NCBI GenBank assembly: GCA_041751425.1
Contig: JBGSXL010000030.1
Coordinates: 11,790-75,789, forward strand
Direction of reading: 5' to 3'
Source of the DNA: JAVVEG01 sp041751425
Lineage (GTDB): Bacteria; Pseudomonadota; Gammaproteobacteria; Pseudomonadales; Pseudohongiellaceae
DNA length: 64,000 nt
Made by a program: the position numbers and the translations under genes. The notes under the pieces are model-generated. The model was given only the letters and a program-made list of their open reading frames with translations. It was not told where the DNA came from and searched no databases. This document shows positions 43,160 to 53,262 of this stretch, piece by piece. Every line of letters begins with the position of its first letter. Within the stretch, counting starts at the first letter, position 1.

Positions 43160-44977
43160 ATGTCAACGCCAGTGCTGCCACCGCTGCAATCAACCGCTAC
43201 TCTGTTGCAGGCACTGAAGTTTCTGTACCCCTATAAAAAGCAGTTGTTTATCGCCACCGTGGCATTGATATTCACGGCTGGCGTCACGTTGGGCCTGGTG
43301 CAATTTGTGCGGGTAATCGTGGATTCCGGTTTTGTCGCAGGATCCACACAATCACTGCGTTGGGCCATCAGCGGTTTTCTGTTGGTTGCTATTGTGCAGG
43401 CGCTGGGGACTTACGCACGTTTCTACTGGGTGTCCTGGCTAGGCGAACGGGTCACCGCCGATATGCGTAAGGCCGTATTCACGCATCTGATCAGCCTGCA
43501 TCCGGGCTATTTCGAAGAGAACATCAGCGGCGAAATTTCATCCCGTATTACCACAGATACCACGTTGCTGCAGACAGTGATCGGCTCCTCTGTATCCATC
43601 GCGTTGCGCAATATTCTCATGTTGATTGGTGGCACTGTATTTCTGTTTATCACCAATCCCAGGCTCACCAGCATTGTCCTGCTATGCATTCCTTTAGTCA
43701 TTGGACCGATTCTGGTTTTCGGTCGTCGCGTACGCACTTTGTCGCGCAGCAGCCAGGATCAGATTGCCAATGTTGGTGCCTATGTGGGTGAAAGCATTCA
43801 ACAAATAAAAACCGTGCAGGCATATAACCATCAGAGCGCTGATGAGTTGCAATTTGCTGTACATGTGGAATCTGCCTTCAAAGTTGCGCTGGCGCGGATA
43901 CGCACGCGCTCGATGCTCATTACCATTGTGATCACGCTGGTGTTTGCTGCAGTGGCAGCCATGATATGGGTAGGCGGACAGGATGTGATCAGTGGTCGCA
44001 TGTCGGCGGGCGAATTGACAGCTTTTGTCGTGTACGCGGTGATTGTGGCGTCAGCTGTCGGCTCCATCAGCCAGGTGATAGGTGATCTGCAACGGGCAGC
44101 AGGAGCGACGGAGCGATTGTTGGAACTGTTGCATGCGGAGAGTGCCATTCTAGCACCTGCCAAGCCGGACAGTTTCCCGCCACATTTTCAGGGACTGATT
44201 CGAATGGAGTCGCTAAGCTTCTTTTATCCCTCACGCCCTGAACGGCCTGCAGTCAGTGAATTGACACTGGAAATACCGGCCGCCAGCAGCCTGGCGTTGG
44301 TGGGCCCTTCGGGTGCAGGAAAATCAACCTTGTTTGATTTGTTACTGCGCTTCTACGACCCGGCAAACGGCAGGATTCTTGTAGATGGTGTGGATATCCG
44401 CACGGTCGATCCACAGGAGCTGCGCAGTCACATTGCCATCGTGGCACAGCAGCCCGCCATGTTTACCGGTGATGTGTTCGAGAATATCCGCTACGGCCGC
44501 CCCGATGCCGAGGACGATGAAATCATTGAAGCCGCAAAATCTGCTTATGCTCACGAGTTCATAGAGCAGTTGCCGCGCGGTTATGACAGTTTTCTGGGTG
44601 AATCCGGCATTAGGCTATCGGGCGGGCAGCGCCAGCGCATTGCCATTGCCAGGGCCATCCTCAAGAATCCGCAAATCCTGTTGCTGGATGAGGCAACCAG
44701 CGCTCTGGATGCAGAAAGCGAGCGTAAGGTGCAATTGGCGCTGGAACGGCTGATGCGTGGCAGGACCACGATTATCATTGCCCATCGGCTGGCAACTGTA
44801 ATGAATGTAGATACCATTGCAGTCATGCAGACAGGGCGCCTGATTGCGCAGGGTTCACATCAGGAGCTGTTGCAGAGTTGCCCACTCTATGCGCGTCTTG
44901 CCGAGTTGCAGTTCTCGAATCAGGATATGCTTAAATCCCAATCGGGCGAGTTTGCCAGCTCGGTTCAAAATGAGTAG
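43160..44977 (+). CDS. ABC exporter, fused membrane and ATPase domains (MsbA-type)
   Basis: 605-residue half-transporter. Six membrane helices fill residues about 25-310; Walker A is GPSGAGKST near 381, the signature LSGGQRQRIAIARAI near 485, Walker B LLLDEATSALD, and the switch IAHRL near 550. It would work as a homodimer exporting lipid or another hydrophobic compound. It is not next to lpxK, so it is probably a paralogue of MsbA rather than the LPS flippase. It is 65 bp after the DUF4097 gene. Confidence 0.92.
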   Translation: MSTPVLPPLQSTATLLQALKFLYPYKKQLFIATVALIFTAGVTLGLVQFVRVIVDSGFVAGSTQSLRWAISGFLLVAIVQALGTYARFYWVSWLGERVTADMRKAVFTHLISLHPGYFEENISGEISSRITTDTTLLQTVIGSSVSIALRNILMLIGGTVFLFITNPRLTSIVLLCIPLVIGPILVFGRRVRTLSRSSQDQIANVGAYVGESIQQIKTVQAYNHQSADELQFAVHVESAFKVALARIRTRSMLITIVITLVFAAVAAMIWVGGQDVISGRMSAGELTAFVVYAVIVASAVGSISQVIGDLQRAAGATERLLELLHAESAILAPAKPDSFPPHFQGLIRMESLSFFYPSRPERPAVSELTLEIPAASSLALVGPSGAGKSTLFDLLLRFYDPANGRILVDGVDIRTVDPQELRSHIAIVAQQPAMFTGDVFENIRYGRPDAEDDEIIEAAKSAYAHEFIEQLPRGYDSFLGESGIRLSGGQRQRIAIARAILKNPQILLLDEATSALDAESERKVQLALERLMRGRTTIIIAHRLATVMNVDTIAVMQTGRLIAQGSHQELLQSCPLYARLAELQFSNQDMLKSQSGEFASSVQNE

Positions 44978-45010
44978 AATCGCTGCCGCTTTAATCCTTC
45001 GAGTAAAACT

Positions 45011-46216
45011 ATGAATAGTTCAGAGCAAAAGTTGACTGAACAGAAGCAGCAGGACCAGTTTCAGGATATCCGTCCGTATCATGACGATGAAGTACGTCCT
45101 GTGCTGGATTCTCTGTTATCCAATCCTGAGTTCATAAGCAGCATCGCCAGTTTCAGTTTTCCTCGTCTGAATAAATTTCTGCCGCCCCTGGTCCAGTTTC
45201 TCGTCAAGCAAAAATTGACCGCTCAGTTGCGTAATGTCACTGATATCGCCAGCATGCAATCAGTTATCGCGTACTACATGGATGAGATGATTGAGAAGAC
45301 AACTTCAAAGTTGACCAACTCCGGTCTGGAGAATCTACAGCCGGGAAGATCTTATCTGTTCATCAGCAACCATCGTGACATTGCCATGGATCCGGCTTTC
45401 GTCAATTACATGCTCTATCATGCGGGTTATGACACGGTTTATATCGCCATCGGCGATAACCTGCTGAAAAGACCATTTGTGAATGATCTGATGCGGTTGA
45501 ACAAAAGTTTCATCGTGCGCCGTTCATTGAAGGGGCGGGACTTGCTCAAGTCATCCAAGCAATTGTCTGAGTATATTCATCACTGCATTGATCTGAAGTG
45601 CAATGTCTGGATAGCGCAACGCGAAGGCAGAGCCAAGGACGGAGTGGATAGAACCGACACGGCATTATTGAAAATGTTGAGTTTGGCCAAACGTGAAAAA
45701 GGTTTGCGGGACTCATTATCCGAATTACATATCGTACCAGTTGCTATCTCCTACGAATTCGACCCCTGTGATGCGCTGAAAGCGAATGAACTGTATCAGA
45801 AGAAGGAATTGGGTAACTTCCAAAAAGACGAGCAGAGCGATATTCACAGTATCGTGACTGGCATGATTGGTTATAAAGGACACGTGCACGTCAGCTTCGG
45901 CAAGGAACTGCAAATCGAAGAGGACGACGCTGATCACGTTGCAACGTTGATTGATCAGCAGATCATCGACAATTATTTATTGCAGACCAGTAATTTTCTG
46001 GCGTTGCAGAAGTTGCAACAACAGACACCTGAATTGGAAGCGTTGCCTGCGCTAAATACTGAAGCGCTTGCTGTGGTAGAGCAGGAGTTGGAAAAACGCT
46101 TGCAAGGTGTAGCCGGAAAAGTCAGGCCTTATTTGCTACAGATGTACGCCAATCCTGTTATCAGCCGACATGCGATAGGACAGGAAGATCCGTTTGCGGG
46201 AGAAGTTAAAAACTAA
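45011..46216 (+). CDS. Glycerol-phosphate acyltransferase (PlsC-like) family protein
   Basis: 401-residue membrane-associated acyltransferase. The acyltransferase block is SNHRDIAMDP: His121 is followed by Asp127, so the spacing is H-x5-D, not the usual H-x4-D. A later glycine/arginine block (AQREGRAKDGVDRTD) fits substrate binding and VVPVAISYEFDPCD fits block IV (written VPVAISYEFDPCD). The N-terminal 100 residues and the helical C-terminal 80 are extra to the core. It would transfer fatty acyl groups onto glycerol lipids. It converges with the DUF349 gene, 20 bp away. Confidence 0.82.
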   Translation: MNSSEQKLTEQKQQDQFQDIRPYHDDEVRPVLDSLLSNPEFISSIASFSFPRLNKFLPPLVQFLVKQKLTAQLRNVTDIASMQSVIAYYMDEMIEKTTSKLTNSGLENLQPGRSYLFISNHRDIAMDPAFVNYMLYHAGYDTVYIAIGDNLLKRPFVNDLMRLNKSFIVRRSLKGRDLLKSSKQLSEYIHHCIDLKCNVWIAQREGRAKDGVDRTDTALLKMLSLAKREKGLRDSLSELHIVPVAISYEFDPCDALKANELYQKKELGNFQKDEQSDIHSIVTGMIGYKGHVHVSFGKELQIEEDDADHVATLIDQQIIDNYLLQTSNFLALQKLQQQTPELEALPALNTEALAVVEQELEKRLQGVAGKVRPYLLQMYANPVISRHAIGQEDPFAGEVKN

Positions 46217-46236
46217 AAACGAAACTGCGGCGAGGA

Positions 46237-48828
46237 TCAGGCGTTCTTTATGCCATTGATCCGCAATTGCAGACTTTTTCTGGTCGCCTCACTCAAAGGC
46301 CCCATGCAATAAAATTGCAGCTCCAACTCCCCGATGATCTGTGCTTTGCTTTTTCCAGCATTTCTGCTCTGCCCAAAACCCTGTTTCAAATGATTGAGTT
46401 GAATCATCATGCGCAGCGCTTTGTCCTGTGCGGGTGAATCCACGCCAGCCTGTATCTCCATCTCTACACAATGTTCCCTCGCGAGGGTTTCGTTTTCAGC
46501 GGCCAGCTTTTGCAGTTTCTTTGGATCATTCAGATGCTGACAAAGTAACTTGAAACGTTTCTCCATGCGTTGCGCCAGGTCTGCATCGCTGATGGCATCC
46601 AGTGCCTGCCATTGTTCCTGTAATTCCTGTTCAGAGGCAGTGCCTGCTTCCGGCGGGGACAAGAGCTTTAGCTCGAGATTTTCACAGAACTCTGCGCGAC
46701 CTTTGATCTGATTGATCAACTGCAGACTTTTTCTGTCTGGTGAAGCTTTTTGTCTTGCTTCATATTTCTTGCTGATTCTTTCGAACTGATCAAGCAGTTG
46801 TCGCCTCTCTGCTTTCATATCAGGATTCAACTGCGAATAGAATGTCTCTTTCAACTCGGCGTACTGTTTTCTGGAGTCAAGAAACTCCTCATCGCTGAGA
46901 TCAAGCAGATTACCCAGTGTCTTCAGTGTATTCTTGGCCGCAGAAACGACCTTTTTCGCTTCAGTTTTCTGTTGAGCTGCCAGCTCATCGCGCTTGCCGA
47001 AAATTTTGTCACAGGCTTGCCGGAATGTATTCCAGTGATTTCTGTCGTCCTTGTAGGGAGAAGGCCCGATGGATTTCCACTCGGCCTGCAGCTTCTTGAC
47101 CGCGCTTATGGCTTCCTGGAAATTTTCCAGCTCCAGAAGTTTCTCAGCCTGCTCAATCAATTCCAGTTTTTTGCCTGCGTTGTGTTGCAGGGTTTTACGT
47201 TTTAGCTGCCTGATGGAATTCAGAATCTCATTGAAGCGTTTCTGCAGATTCTTGATCTTGTTTTGTGCAACTGGCGCGTATCTTTTCCACTCTTCCTGTG
47301 CGGTGGATTCCAGCTTGGTTGTTTCAGCGATATTCAAGTTTTCCGGTGTGCTGTTCGCAATGAAGTACTCCAAGGTTTCACAAATCTGAATGCGTTCCTT
47401 CAGATTGCTACTCATTTTCTCCTTGCGTTCCTTAAAGTACTCTTTGCAAGGTTCGAAAGCTTTGTGTGCTACTTCATTGAATTGCGTCCATAACAAGTCA
47501 TTGTCATCGGAGTGACCCAGTTTCTTCCAGTCTTCCTGCAACGCACGGATCAGTTTTGCTCGTTGCGGAATAGGCTGCCTGGAGTCAACCAATATCTGCA
47601 TTTTCTCCGTGAGCTCTTTCTTTTTTTCGGTAGCAGCAAAATTCTTCCAATCCTGCAATTCGCTAATGCGTTTCCTGAAAGGAGCCAGTTGTTCCTGCAA
47701 GGCATGGCGTTGTGGCTCAGCGATATTGTTAACCGTGCTTTGAATTTTGTCCCAAAGCTTTTGCGCTTCGGCCAAATGTCCTTCTTCAATATTCTTTTCC
47801 AGCAGCTCCTGATTGCTGGCAATATCTGTCAGCATCTTCGCCTGCCACTCCGTGTTCTTCTGCAGATGTTCATTGAGAGATTGCAACATGTTGGTGCTTA
47901 ACTGGTGCCAGTGTGATTCAGGCAATTCTTTCGGCCACTCCAGAGTGGTCATTAATTTTTCGATCCGTTTTTGCAGATCCAATAATGCTTTCGTATCTTT
48001 GTGCGAGGTGTTCTGTAGACTTGCCTGCAGTTTCTCGAAGTCGCGCGTTTTGTTTTGTAATGTCTGCCAGGACTTGCTGCTCGCTGATAGTGTTTTCTGT
48101 AAAGTGTGGCATCTTTTCAGCAGCTCACTGGCTTCTTCATGGGCGGTATTCACCGGGAATGCCGCTAACAGAGACTGGAGTTCGTGCAGCTGCAGTTCCA
48201 GATTCTGCATCTGTTCATTATCAATCGGAGCGCGCAGCGATGTGATGAAAGCTTCCACACTGTGGTAGCCAGTGTGCAACTGCGACATGCTCTCGTTAAT
48301 CAAGGTTTCCTGGGAGCGTTCAGCCAGGAATTCGCCAATAGTCGCCTGCAGGCTGGTGTTAGCCGCTTCGACACGCGCCAACATTTCGTGATCGGCTTTT
48401 TCGCTGACTGTCTGCCATTGAGTTAACAGATACTCATGCTGTGCTGCGCTAAGCGGTCCCGGAGTTTTTGAGGCCATGGATTCAAGGCTTTGACATATTT
48501 CCATAGCTCTGGCGATGGTGGCGCTTTCCTGCTTTCGGACTGCCCGAATGGCATCCAGTTTTTCTTTGCAGTGCTTGAATACGGCTTTATCTTTCTGACG
48601 GGTCTGCTGGCACAATTGATCGAGTAAAGCAGCATCATTCACTTTCGTTGCTGCGGCCAGTCGGACCCGATTATCAGAATCAGTGGCAGCGATCTCAGCA
48701 AAAACCTGTTGTGCCGCTTCAACAAGAGCAGAAACTCCCGCATGCGCTTCCAGCTCTTCGATTGCTAACAGGCGGATTTCTGAATCGGCATGTGTCCAGC
48801 GGTCTTGCAGTTCTGTGGGGAAAGTCAT
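46237..48828 (-). CDS. DUF349 helical repeat protein
   Basis: 863-residue protein that is almost entirely alpha-helical, rich in Gln, Glu, Lys and Leu. A short HEAT-like start (to about 90) is followed by long coiled coils and, in the second half, DUF349 units recognised by a W-K motif: LQEDWKKLGHS (about 430), AQEEWKRYAP (about 510), LQAEWKSIGPSPY (about 595). Function is poorly known; homologues are gammaproteobacterial and cytoplasmic. It is divergent from the DinG-like gene across a 198-bp gap. Confidence 0.9.
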   Translation of the reverse strand: MTFPTELQDRWTHADSEIRLLAIEELEAHAGVSALVEAAQQVFAEIAATDSDNRVRLAAATKVNDAALLDQLCQQTRQKDKAVFKHCKEKLDAIRAVRKQESATIARAMEICQSLESMASKTPGPLSAAQHEYLLTQWQTVSEKADHEMLARVEAANTSLQATIGEFLAERSQETLINESMSQLHTGYHSVEAFITSLRAPIDNEQMQNLELQLHELQSLLAAFPVNTAHEEASELLKRCHTLQKTLSASSKSWQTLQNKTRDFEKLQASLQNTSHKDTKALLDLQKRIEKLMTTLEWPKELPESHWHQLSTNMLQSLNEHLQKNTEWQAKMLTDIASNQELLEKNIEEGHLAEAQKLWDKIQSTVNNIAEPQRHALQEQLAPFRKRISELQDWKNFAATEKKKELTEKMQILVDSRQPIPQRAKLIRALQEDWKKLGHSDDNDLLWTQFNEVAHKAFEPCKEYFKERKEKMSSNLKERIQICETLEYFIANSTPENLNIAETTKLESTAQEEWKRYAPVAQNKIKNLQKRFNEILNSIRQLKRKTLQHNAGKKLELIEQAEKLLELENFQEAISAVKKLQAEWKSIGPSPYKDDRNHWNTFRQACDKIFGKRDELAAQQKTEAKKVVSAAKNTLKTLGNLLDLSDEEFLDSRKQYAELKETFYSQLNPDMKAERRQLLDQFERISKKYEARQKASPDRKSLQLINQIKGRAEFCENLELKLLSPPEAGTASEQELQEQWQALDAISDADLAQRMEKRFKLLCQHLNDPKKLQKLAAENETLAREHCVEMEIQAGVDSPAQDKALRMMIQLNHLKQGFGQSRNAGKSKAQIIGELELQFYCMGPLSEATRKSLQLRINGIKNA

Positions 48829-48934
48829 GTAAAACTGTCTCTAGGTTCTTTGGCTCTGCTGATTCGTCGCTGGCATTTAGCCACTGGTAAAACGGTCAAG
48901 GGCAATTCTGCTGGAAGGTATGATAGCAGACAGG

Positions 48935-48943
48935 TGCTATAAT
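48935..48943 (+). promoter_or_regulatory. Extended -10 promoter for the DinG-like helicase
   Basis: TGCTATAAT, an extended -10 with a perfect TATAAT, lies 84 bp upstream of the ATG at 49027. No good -35 hexamer is visible, as is usual for extended -10 promoters. Confidence 0.5.
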
Positions 48944-49026
48944 CACAGCAGTGTGTTGCAGCCTGCCTCAGGAACTGCGATTTTCGTCTATTCAGCTGTC
49001 AGCGCTGCGTGTGTTCAAGTAAATCT

Positions 49027-51210
49027 ATGCTTTCCGATGATGTAAAACAGACAATTCAGCAGGCGTACAAACAGATACTCGCCAATAAGTCCCTGCGCCC
49101 CAGAGAAGGGCAGCGACAGATGATTGCCGATATTGCCCGCTCTTTGTCAAACATCCCATTACATGTGGAAGATGATGCCGATGAGGACGAAGACAATTCC
49201 GTAGCGGGACCTGTTTGTGTCATCGAGGCGGGTACAGGAACAGGCAAAACTCTGGCCTATGTGTTGGGTACGCTTCCGTTGGCCAAGCATCTGCGCAAGA
49301 AAGTAGTGTTGGCCACAGCGACAGTCGCCTTGCAGGAACAGGTAACCCTGCAAGACCTGCCTGATATCAAACATTATTGTAATCTCGATTTCAGCTTTAC
49401 GTTGGCCAAAGGCAGAGGCAGATATCTGTGCCTTTCAAAACTCGGCTTATTGCTGCAAGGCAATGCCAGTCAAAACGCGATGGCGGACCTCTATGGTGAA
49501 ATCCTGGATACTCCCGACAGCAGCAAACTGCCACTTTACGAGTCCATGTTGCATAAACTCAATGCCGGAGAGTGGCATGGAGACAGGGATGACTGGGAAG
49601 ATCTGGTGATTGATACAGACTGGGCACCGGTTACCGTAGAGCATGGCCAATGCGCAGGCCCGAAGTGCAGCAACTTTGGCAGCTGTTGTTTTTATCAGGC
49701 GCGTGAGCAGGTGCAAAGTGCAGATTGCATTGTTGCCAACCATGATCTGGTGCTGGCTGATCTCGCTTTGGGTGGCGGCGTTATTCTGCCTGACCCGTCA
49801 GAAACCATTTATATTTTTGACGAAGCGCACCACTTACCTCTGAAAAGCAACCAACATTTTTCCTGTTTTACGCGCTTGCGTGGCAGCATTCAGTGGTTGG
49901 AGCAGACAAGCAAAACGCTGAACAAACTAGCCGCTGATACGGTGTTGGGGAATCGTGCCACCGTTCATCGTGAACAGAGTAAACTAAAAGACTTGCTGCA
50001 AATGCTTGAGCAATCGTTACAGGATTCTTTATCACAATTCGAAACACTGGCTCAAAGCCAGGACAATACAATGGCTGCAGACAATCGCCGCGATTCGCGG
50101 GCTGACAATGCCTCGCAGTTTGCTTTTCAATTGGGTGTAGTGCCCGAACAGTTTAAACAATTAGCAATCGGGTTCAGCAGCCGCTTCACACAATTGAGCA
50201 AACTATTGCAGGACATAAGTAATGATCTGAAACGTGACATGGAAGGTGCCGAAACCATTATCGCAAGGCAACATGCAGAACACTGGTTCCCGATGATAGG
50301 CGGCATGTGTAGTCGCGCTGAAGCCAGTCAGAAACTCTGGTTTCATTTTGCTCAGAGCGATGCGGCTGGCCAGGCGCCATGGGCGCGTTGGGTCAGCATG
50401 AATGATAGCGATATTACCGTGTCGTGCAGCCCTGTACTGGCAGCGAACACGCTGCAGGAAAAATTATGGGATGTATGTGCCGGAGCAGTGCTCACGTCAG
50501 CGACACTTTCTGCGCTGGGTAATTTTGATGTGCTTGCGATGCGCGCAGGTTTGCCCCGGCACACACAATATCATCGTATCGCGAGTCCCTTCGATTATGG
50601 GCGCGCGGCATCTTTCACGGTGCCGAAACTGGACTGCGATCCGGGTGATACGGTGCGTCATACGGAGGCAATTGTACGTTTGCTGCCGCAGCTGTTGGAT
50701 AAACGGGAAGCGGCATTGATGTTGTTCAGTTCAAGGCGCCAGATGCTCGATGTGCTTGATGGGCTGGACAAAGAATGGCGGGAAATCATTCTGTGTCAGG
50801 ATGATTATCAGAAAGCGCAGTTATTGAAATTCCATCGTCAACGCATCGATCGTGGCGAGGCCAGTGTCATCTTCGGGTTAGCCAGTTTTGCCGAAGGCGT
50901 GGATTTGCCGGGCAAATACTGCATGCATGTACTAATCGCAAAGATACCGTTCTCTGTGCCAAATGACCCAATCGAAGCGACGTTGGCGCAATGGCTGGAG
51001 CAGCAGGGAAGAAATTCATTCATGAGTCTGTCTGTGCCGGAGGCGGCATTCAAACTGGTTCAGGCAAGTGGGCGTTTGTTGCGCAATGAATCAGATACGG
51101 GGCGTATTACTTTATTCGATGAACGAATTATCAATAAATTCTACGGCCAGGCGATTCTGAATTCTCTGCCGCCTTATCGGCGCGACATATTCCCCAGTCA
51201 TATCAAATAG
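49027..51210 (+). CDS. DinG-family ATP-dependent DNA helicase
   Basis: 727-residue XPD-like superfamily 2 helicase. Walker A is AGTGTGKTLAY (near 72), the DEAH box is IFDEAHHLP (near 265), and iron-sulfur cysteines are seen as GRYLCLSK and HGQCAGPKCSNFGSCCF (about 205-222). The C-terminal motifs SATLSALG, FGLASFAEGVDLPG and QASGRLLRN follow. It likely unwinds DNA or R-loops with 5'-3' polarity. The ATG at 49027 was preferred over a GTG at 49009; neither has a strong ribosome site. Confidence 0.92.
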   Translation: MLSDDVKQTIQQAYKQILANKSLRPREGQRQMIADIARSLSNIPLHVEDDADEDEDNSVAGPVCVIEAGTGTGKTLAYVLGTLPLAKHLRKKVVLATATVALQEQVTLQDLPDIKHYCNLDFSFTLAKGRGRYLCLSKLGLLLQGNASQNAMADLYGEILDTPDSSKLPLYESMLHKLNAGEWHGDRDDWEDLVIDTDWAPVTVEHGQCAGPKCSNFGSCCFYQAREQVQSADCIVANHDLVLADLALGGGVILPDPSETIYIFDEAHHLPLKSNQHFSCFTRLRGSIQWLEQTSKTLNKLAADTVLGNRATVHREQSKLKDLLQMLEQSLQDSLSQFETLAQSQDNTMAADNRRDSRADNASQFAFQLGVVPEQFKQLAIGFSSRFTQLSKLLQDISNDLKRDMEGAETIIARQHAEHWFPMIGGMCSRAEASQKLWFHFAQSDAAGQAPWARWVSMNDSDITVSCSPVLAANTLQEKLWDVCAGAVLTSATLSALGNFDVLAMRAGLPRHTQYHRIASPFDYGRAASFTVPKLDCDPGDTVRHTEAIVRLLPQLLDKREAALMLFSSRRQMLDVLDGLDKEWREIILCQDDYQKAQLLKFHRQRIDRGEASVIFGLASFAEGVDLPGKYCMHVLIAKIPFSVPNDPIEATLAQWLEQQGRNSFMSLSVPEAAFKLVQASGRLLRNESDTGRITLFDERIINKFYGQAILNSLPPYRRDIFPSHIK

Positions 51211-51212
51211 AG

Positions 51213-51413
51213 TCAGGAAGATTTTTTGGTGTAGGCAATGCCATTCTTTTTATCAATGTAGTAGCCGAGGCCTGCACTTGCAACTATGCACACAAGCATT
51301 ACTGGCAGCAGATTATTCATCAGCGCACCCATCCCCAATCCCAAAAATACCCCGCCGGTAATACACATCGCAATGATGCTGGTGCTTTTGCGTTTCTTCA
51401 GTTTTTTACTCAT
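51213..51413 (-). CDS. Small two-segment membrane protein, unknown
   Basis: 66 residues: a basic start (MSKKLKKRKS), a glycine-rich hydrophobic segment (about 13-32), a second (about 35-52), then a basic tail. AAGGA lies upstream of the ATG. It is plausible as a real gene, since the gap between DinG and the cyclophilin is otherwise empty, but it belongs to no family I recognise. Confidence 0.55.
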   Translation of the reverse strand: MSKKLKKRKSTSIIAMCITGGVFLGLGMGALMNNLLPVMLVCIVASAGLGYYIDKKNGIAYTKKSS

Positions 51414-51460
51414 GGTTTTAATCCTTTATTTTTCTTAGCTGCCAGATCATCTGAAAATTT

Positions 51461-52357
51461 CTACTGACCACTAACGGCTATCCGGGGATCAACACGTCGA
51501 ATTTCATAAATGGTGGTAGTGGCCAATGGGCTGGCAAGACGACCAGCAGATTGAATATGAATCCTGTCTACTACTTCCATGCCTGCTACCACTTTGCCTA
51601 TCACGGTGTGTGTGCCGGTAAGCCAGGGTGCATCAAGAATCGGGATAAAAAACTCTGCGCTATTGGTGTTGGGTCCCGAGTTCGCCAGAATCAGGCTGCC
51701 ACGGACCGGGCGCCGGGAGGGCAGGTTATTGTTGAATCGATAGCCTAGATTCTCGAATGCCTGCTGCAGGCTCAGATTCCGCAATTGCGTCATCACTTCC
51801 TGTTCTCGCGCCGAGAGCTCTACCAGGTTGTTGATATTGAGCCGGCCGTATAAGGGCGCCAGTACCTGCTGTTCGAATTCCAGTTTATCGGCGATATTCA
51901 GCCAGGGGTGTGGCTTTAGACCGATATCAAGCACTTTGATTTGGTTCAGACCTAATTGGCTGGCATTGATCTCATCTGCCAACTGCCGCGCTGGCAGTCC
52001 ACGTTCCGGATGCGTTTGTCTGCCAGCCTGTACCAGATAACCAGATAAAACCCGGTGGAAGGTCAGTCCGTCATAATAGTTTGCGTAGACAGTCTCTCCT
52101 GTCGTTGGGTTCAGCAATGGCACTTCGGCTTCAGCCAGGCCAATGAAATTGGCGACGTTATTCGGTGCTGCATCCTGAAACAGCTCCAGAAACACGTCAC
52201 CACGTGAAGTTTTCATCAGCATCAGGGGGTTGTTGCTATCGTCCATATTCTGCAATGCTGTATCGATATTAGCGTGGGCGGTTAAACCGTACACGGCCGT
52301 AAGAATTGTCAACAGCAGGTGTCGTATAAGCGATAATGTTGAGGGCTTTATGGGCAT
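51461..52357 (-). CDS. Periplasmic cyclophilin-type peptidyl-prolyl isomerase
   Basis: 298-residue cis-trans prolyl isomerase. A signal peptide ends near AHANI (residue 30). The cyclophilin barrel is split by a helical insert of about 90 residues after FHRVLSGYLVQAG: the barrel resumes with LILANSGPNTNSAEFFI and GTHTVIGKVV. An insert of this sort is common in envelope-located gammaproteobacterial relatives. I choose 52357 over an earlier in-frame start because the earlier residues are not part of the signal. Confidence 0.87.
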   Translation of the reverse strand: MPIKPSTLSLIRHLLLTILTAVYGLTAHANIDTALQNMDDSNNPLMLMKTSRGDVFLELFQDAAPNNVANFIGLAEAEVPLLNPTTGETVYANYYDGLTFHRVLSGYLVQAGRQTHPERGLPARQLADEINASQLGLNQIKVLDIGLKPHPWLNIADKLEFEQQVLAPLYGRLNINNLVELSAREQEVMTQLRNLSLQQAFENLGYRFNNNLPSRRPVRGSLILANSGPNTNSAEFFIPILDAPWLTGTHTVIGKVVAGMEVVDRIHIQSAGRLASPLATTTIYEIRRVDPRIAVSGQ

Positions 52358-52501
52358 TATTTTTTCTGCGCTCTTTTTATATTTATTCCTGAGCCATTCT
52401 ACAGCGTCAGTTTTACTGGCTAAGCAGGAAACGGTTGCCTGATTGTATGGCGAGTTCAAGCCGCAACGCAATCCTGCTTCGTCTGTTTTCAGGGACGTAT
52501 G

Positions 52502-53170
52502 CTATTGAAAGCGTGTAAGATCCTCGCGAGTATCGATATCCTGCAGGACAGCGTTGTCGTTAACTGTCACTTTTACCAGATGATGAGAGTTTCTGCGAAT
52601 CAGTTCCCTTCCGCCGGTGTCGCCGGAAACTTTCTGCAATTCTGCAAAATAGTTTTTACCAAAACCAACCGGATTCCCGGTTGCTCCGTGGTATTCGGCC
52701 ACGACTATGTTGTCTGTCGTTAATTCAGCTAATAGTTGCTGGTAGGTGGCAGTGCGGACAAAGGGCATATCACCCAGACATACCAGGCATGCATCCCAAC
52801 CCGTAATCTGACTGATGCCAAAGGCCAGGGTGTGCCCCATACCCAGATTGGAGTCTTCGCATAGCGCAACTCGAATAGTGGAGTCAGGGGAGGCGGCATT
52901 GGCAGAGTGAGTGAAGGCATGGCGGCGCAGGGAGTCGAAATGGCAGATGCCGGTATCGAACAGGCCATCTTCGATGAGTTCGGTGCGAGTTACTATCAGG
53001 ATATTTTCGGTTGCTGCACTGAGTTTCTGTAATGTCTGCTGAAACACTGTATTGCCATTATCGAGAATGGCGGTCAGCTTGCTGCCCCCAAAGCGCTTGC
53101 TGTAACCGGCAGCAAGCACCAGGGCGCCTTTTTTTGCAGCCCGATTGTCGGGTTGCGGTTGCAACACCAT
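52502..53170 (-). CDS. MobA-like nucleotidyltransferase (molybdenum cofactor type)
   Basis: 222-residue NTP transferase with the opening LVLAAGYSKRFGGSKL at residues 18-32, CLGDMPFV near 128 and the GNPVGFGKNYF loop near 175. This is the MocA/MobA-like group that joins CTP or GTP to molybdopterin for xanthine-dehydrogenase-type enzymes. It is a usual partner of XdhC, whose gene is at 24773, but here both are separate from any molybdoenzyme gene. It could also modify another small substrate. Confidence 0.82.
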   Translation of the reverse strand: MVLQPQPDNRAAKKGALVLAAGYSKRFGGSKLTAILDNGNTVFQQTLQKLSAATENILIVTRTELIEDGLFDTGICHFDSLRRHAFTHSANAASPDSTIRVALCEDSNLGMGHTLAFGISQITGWDACLVCLGDMPFVRTATYQQLLAELTTDNIVVAEYHGATGNPVGFGKNYFAELQKVSGDTGGRELIRRNSHHLVKVTVNDNAVLQDIDTREDLTRFQ

Positions 53171-53262
53171 ATTTGCAATCTCTGTAGGCTTTTTATATTA
53201 CTGGCTACATTCCGTGCTACATTCCGGGTGGGAAGGCTCTGCCCATCCGCCTTGGTCTGCTG

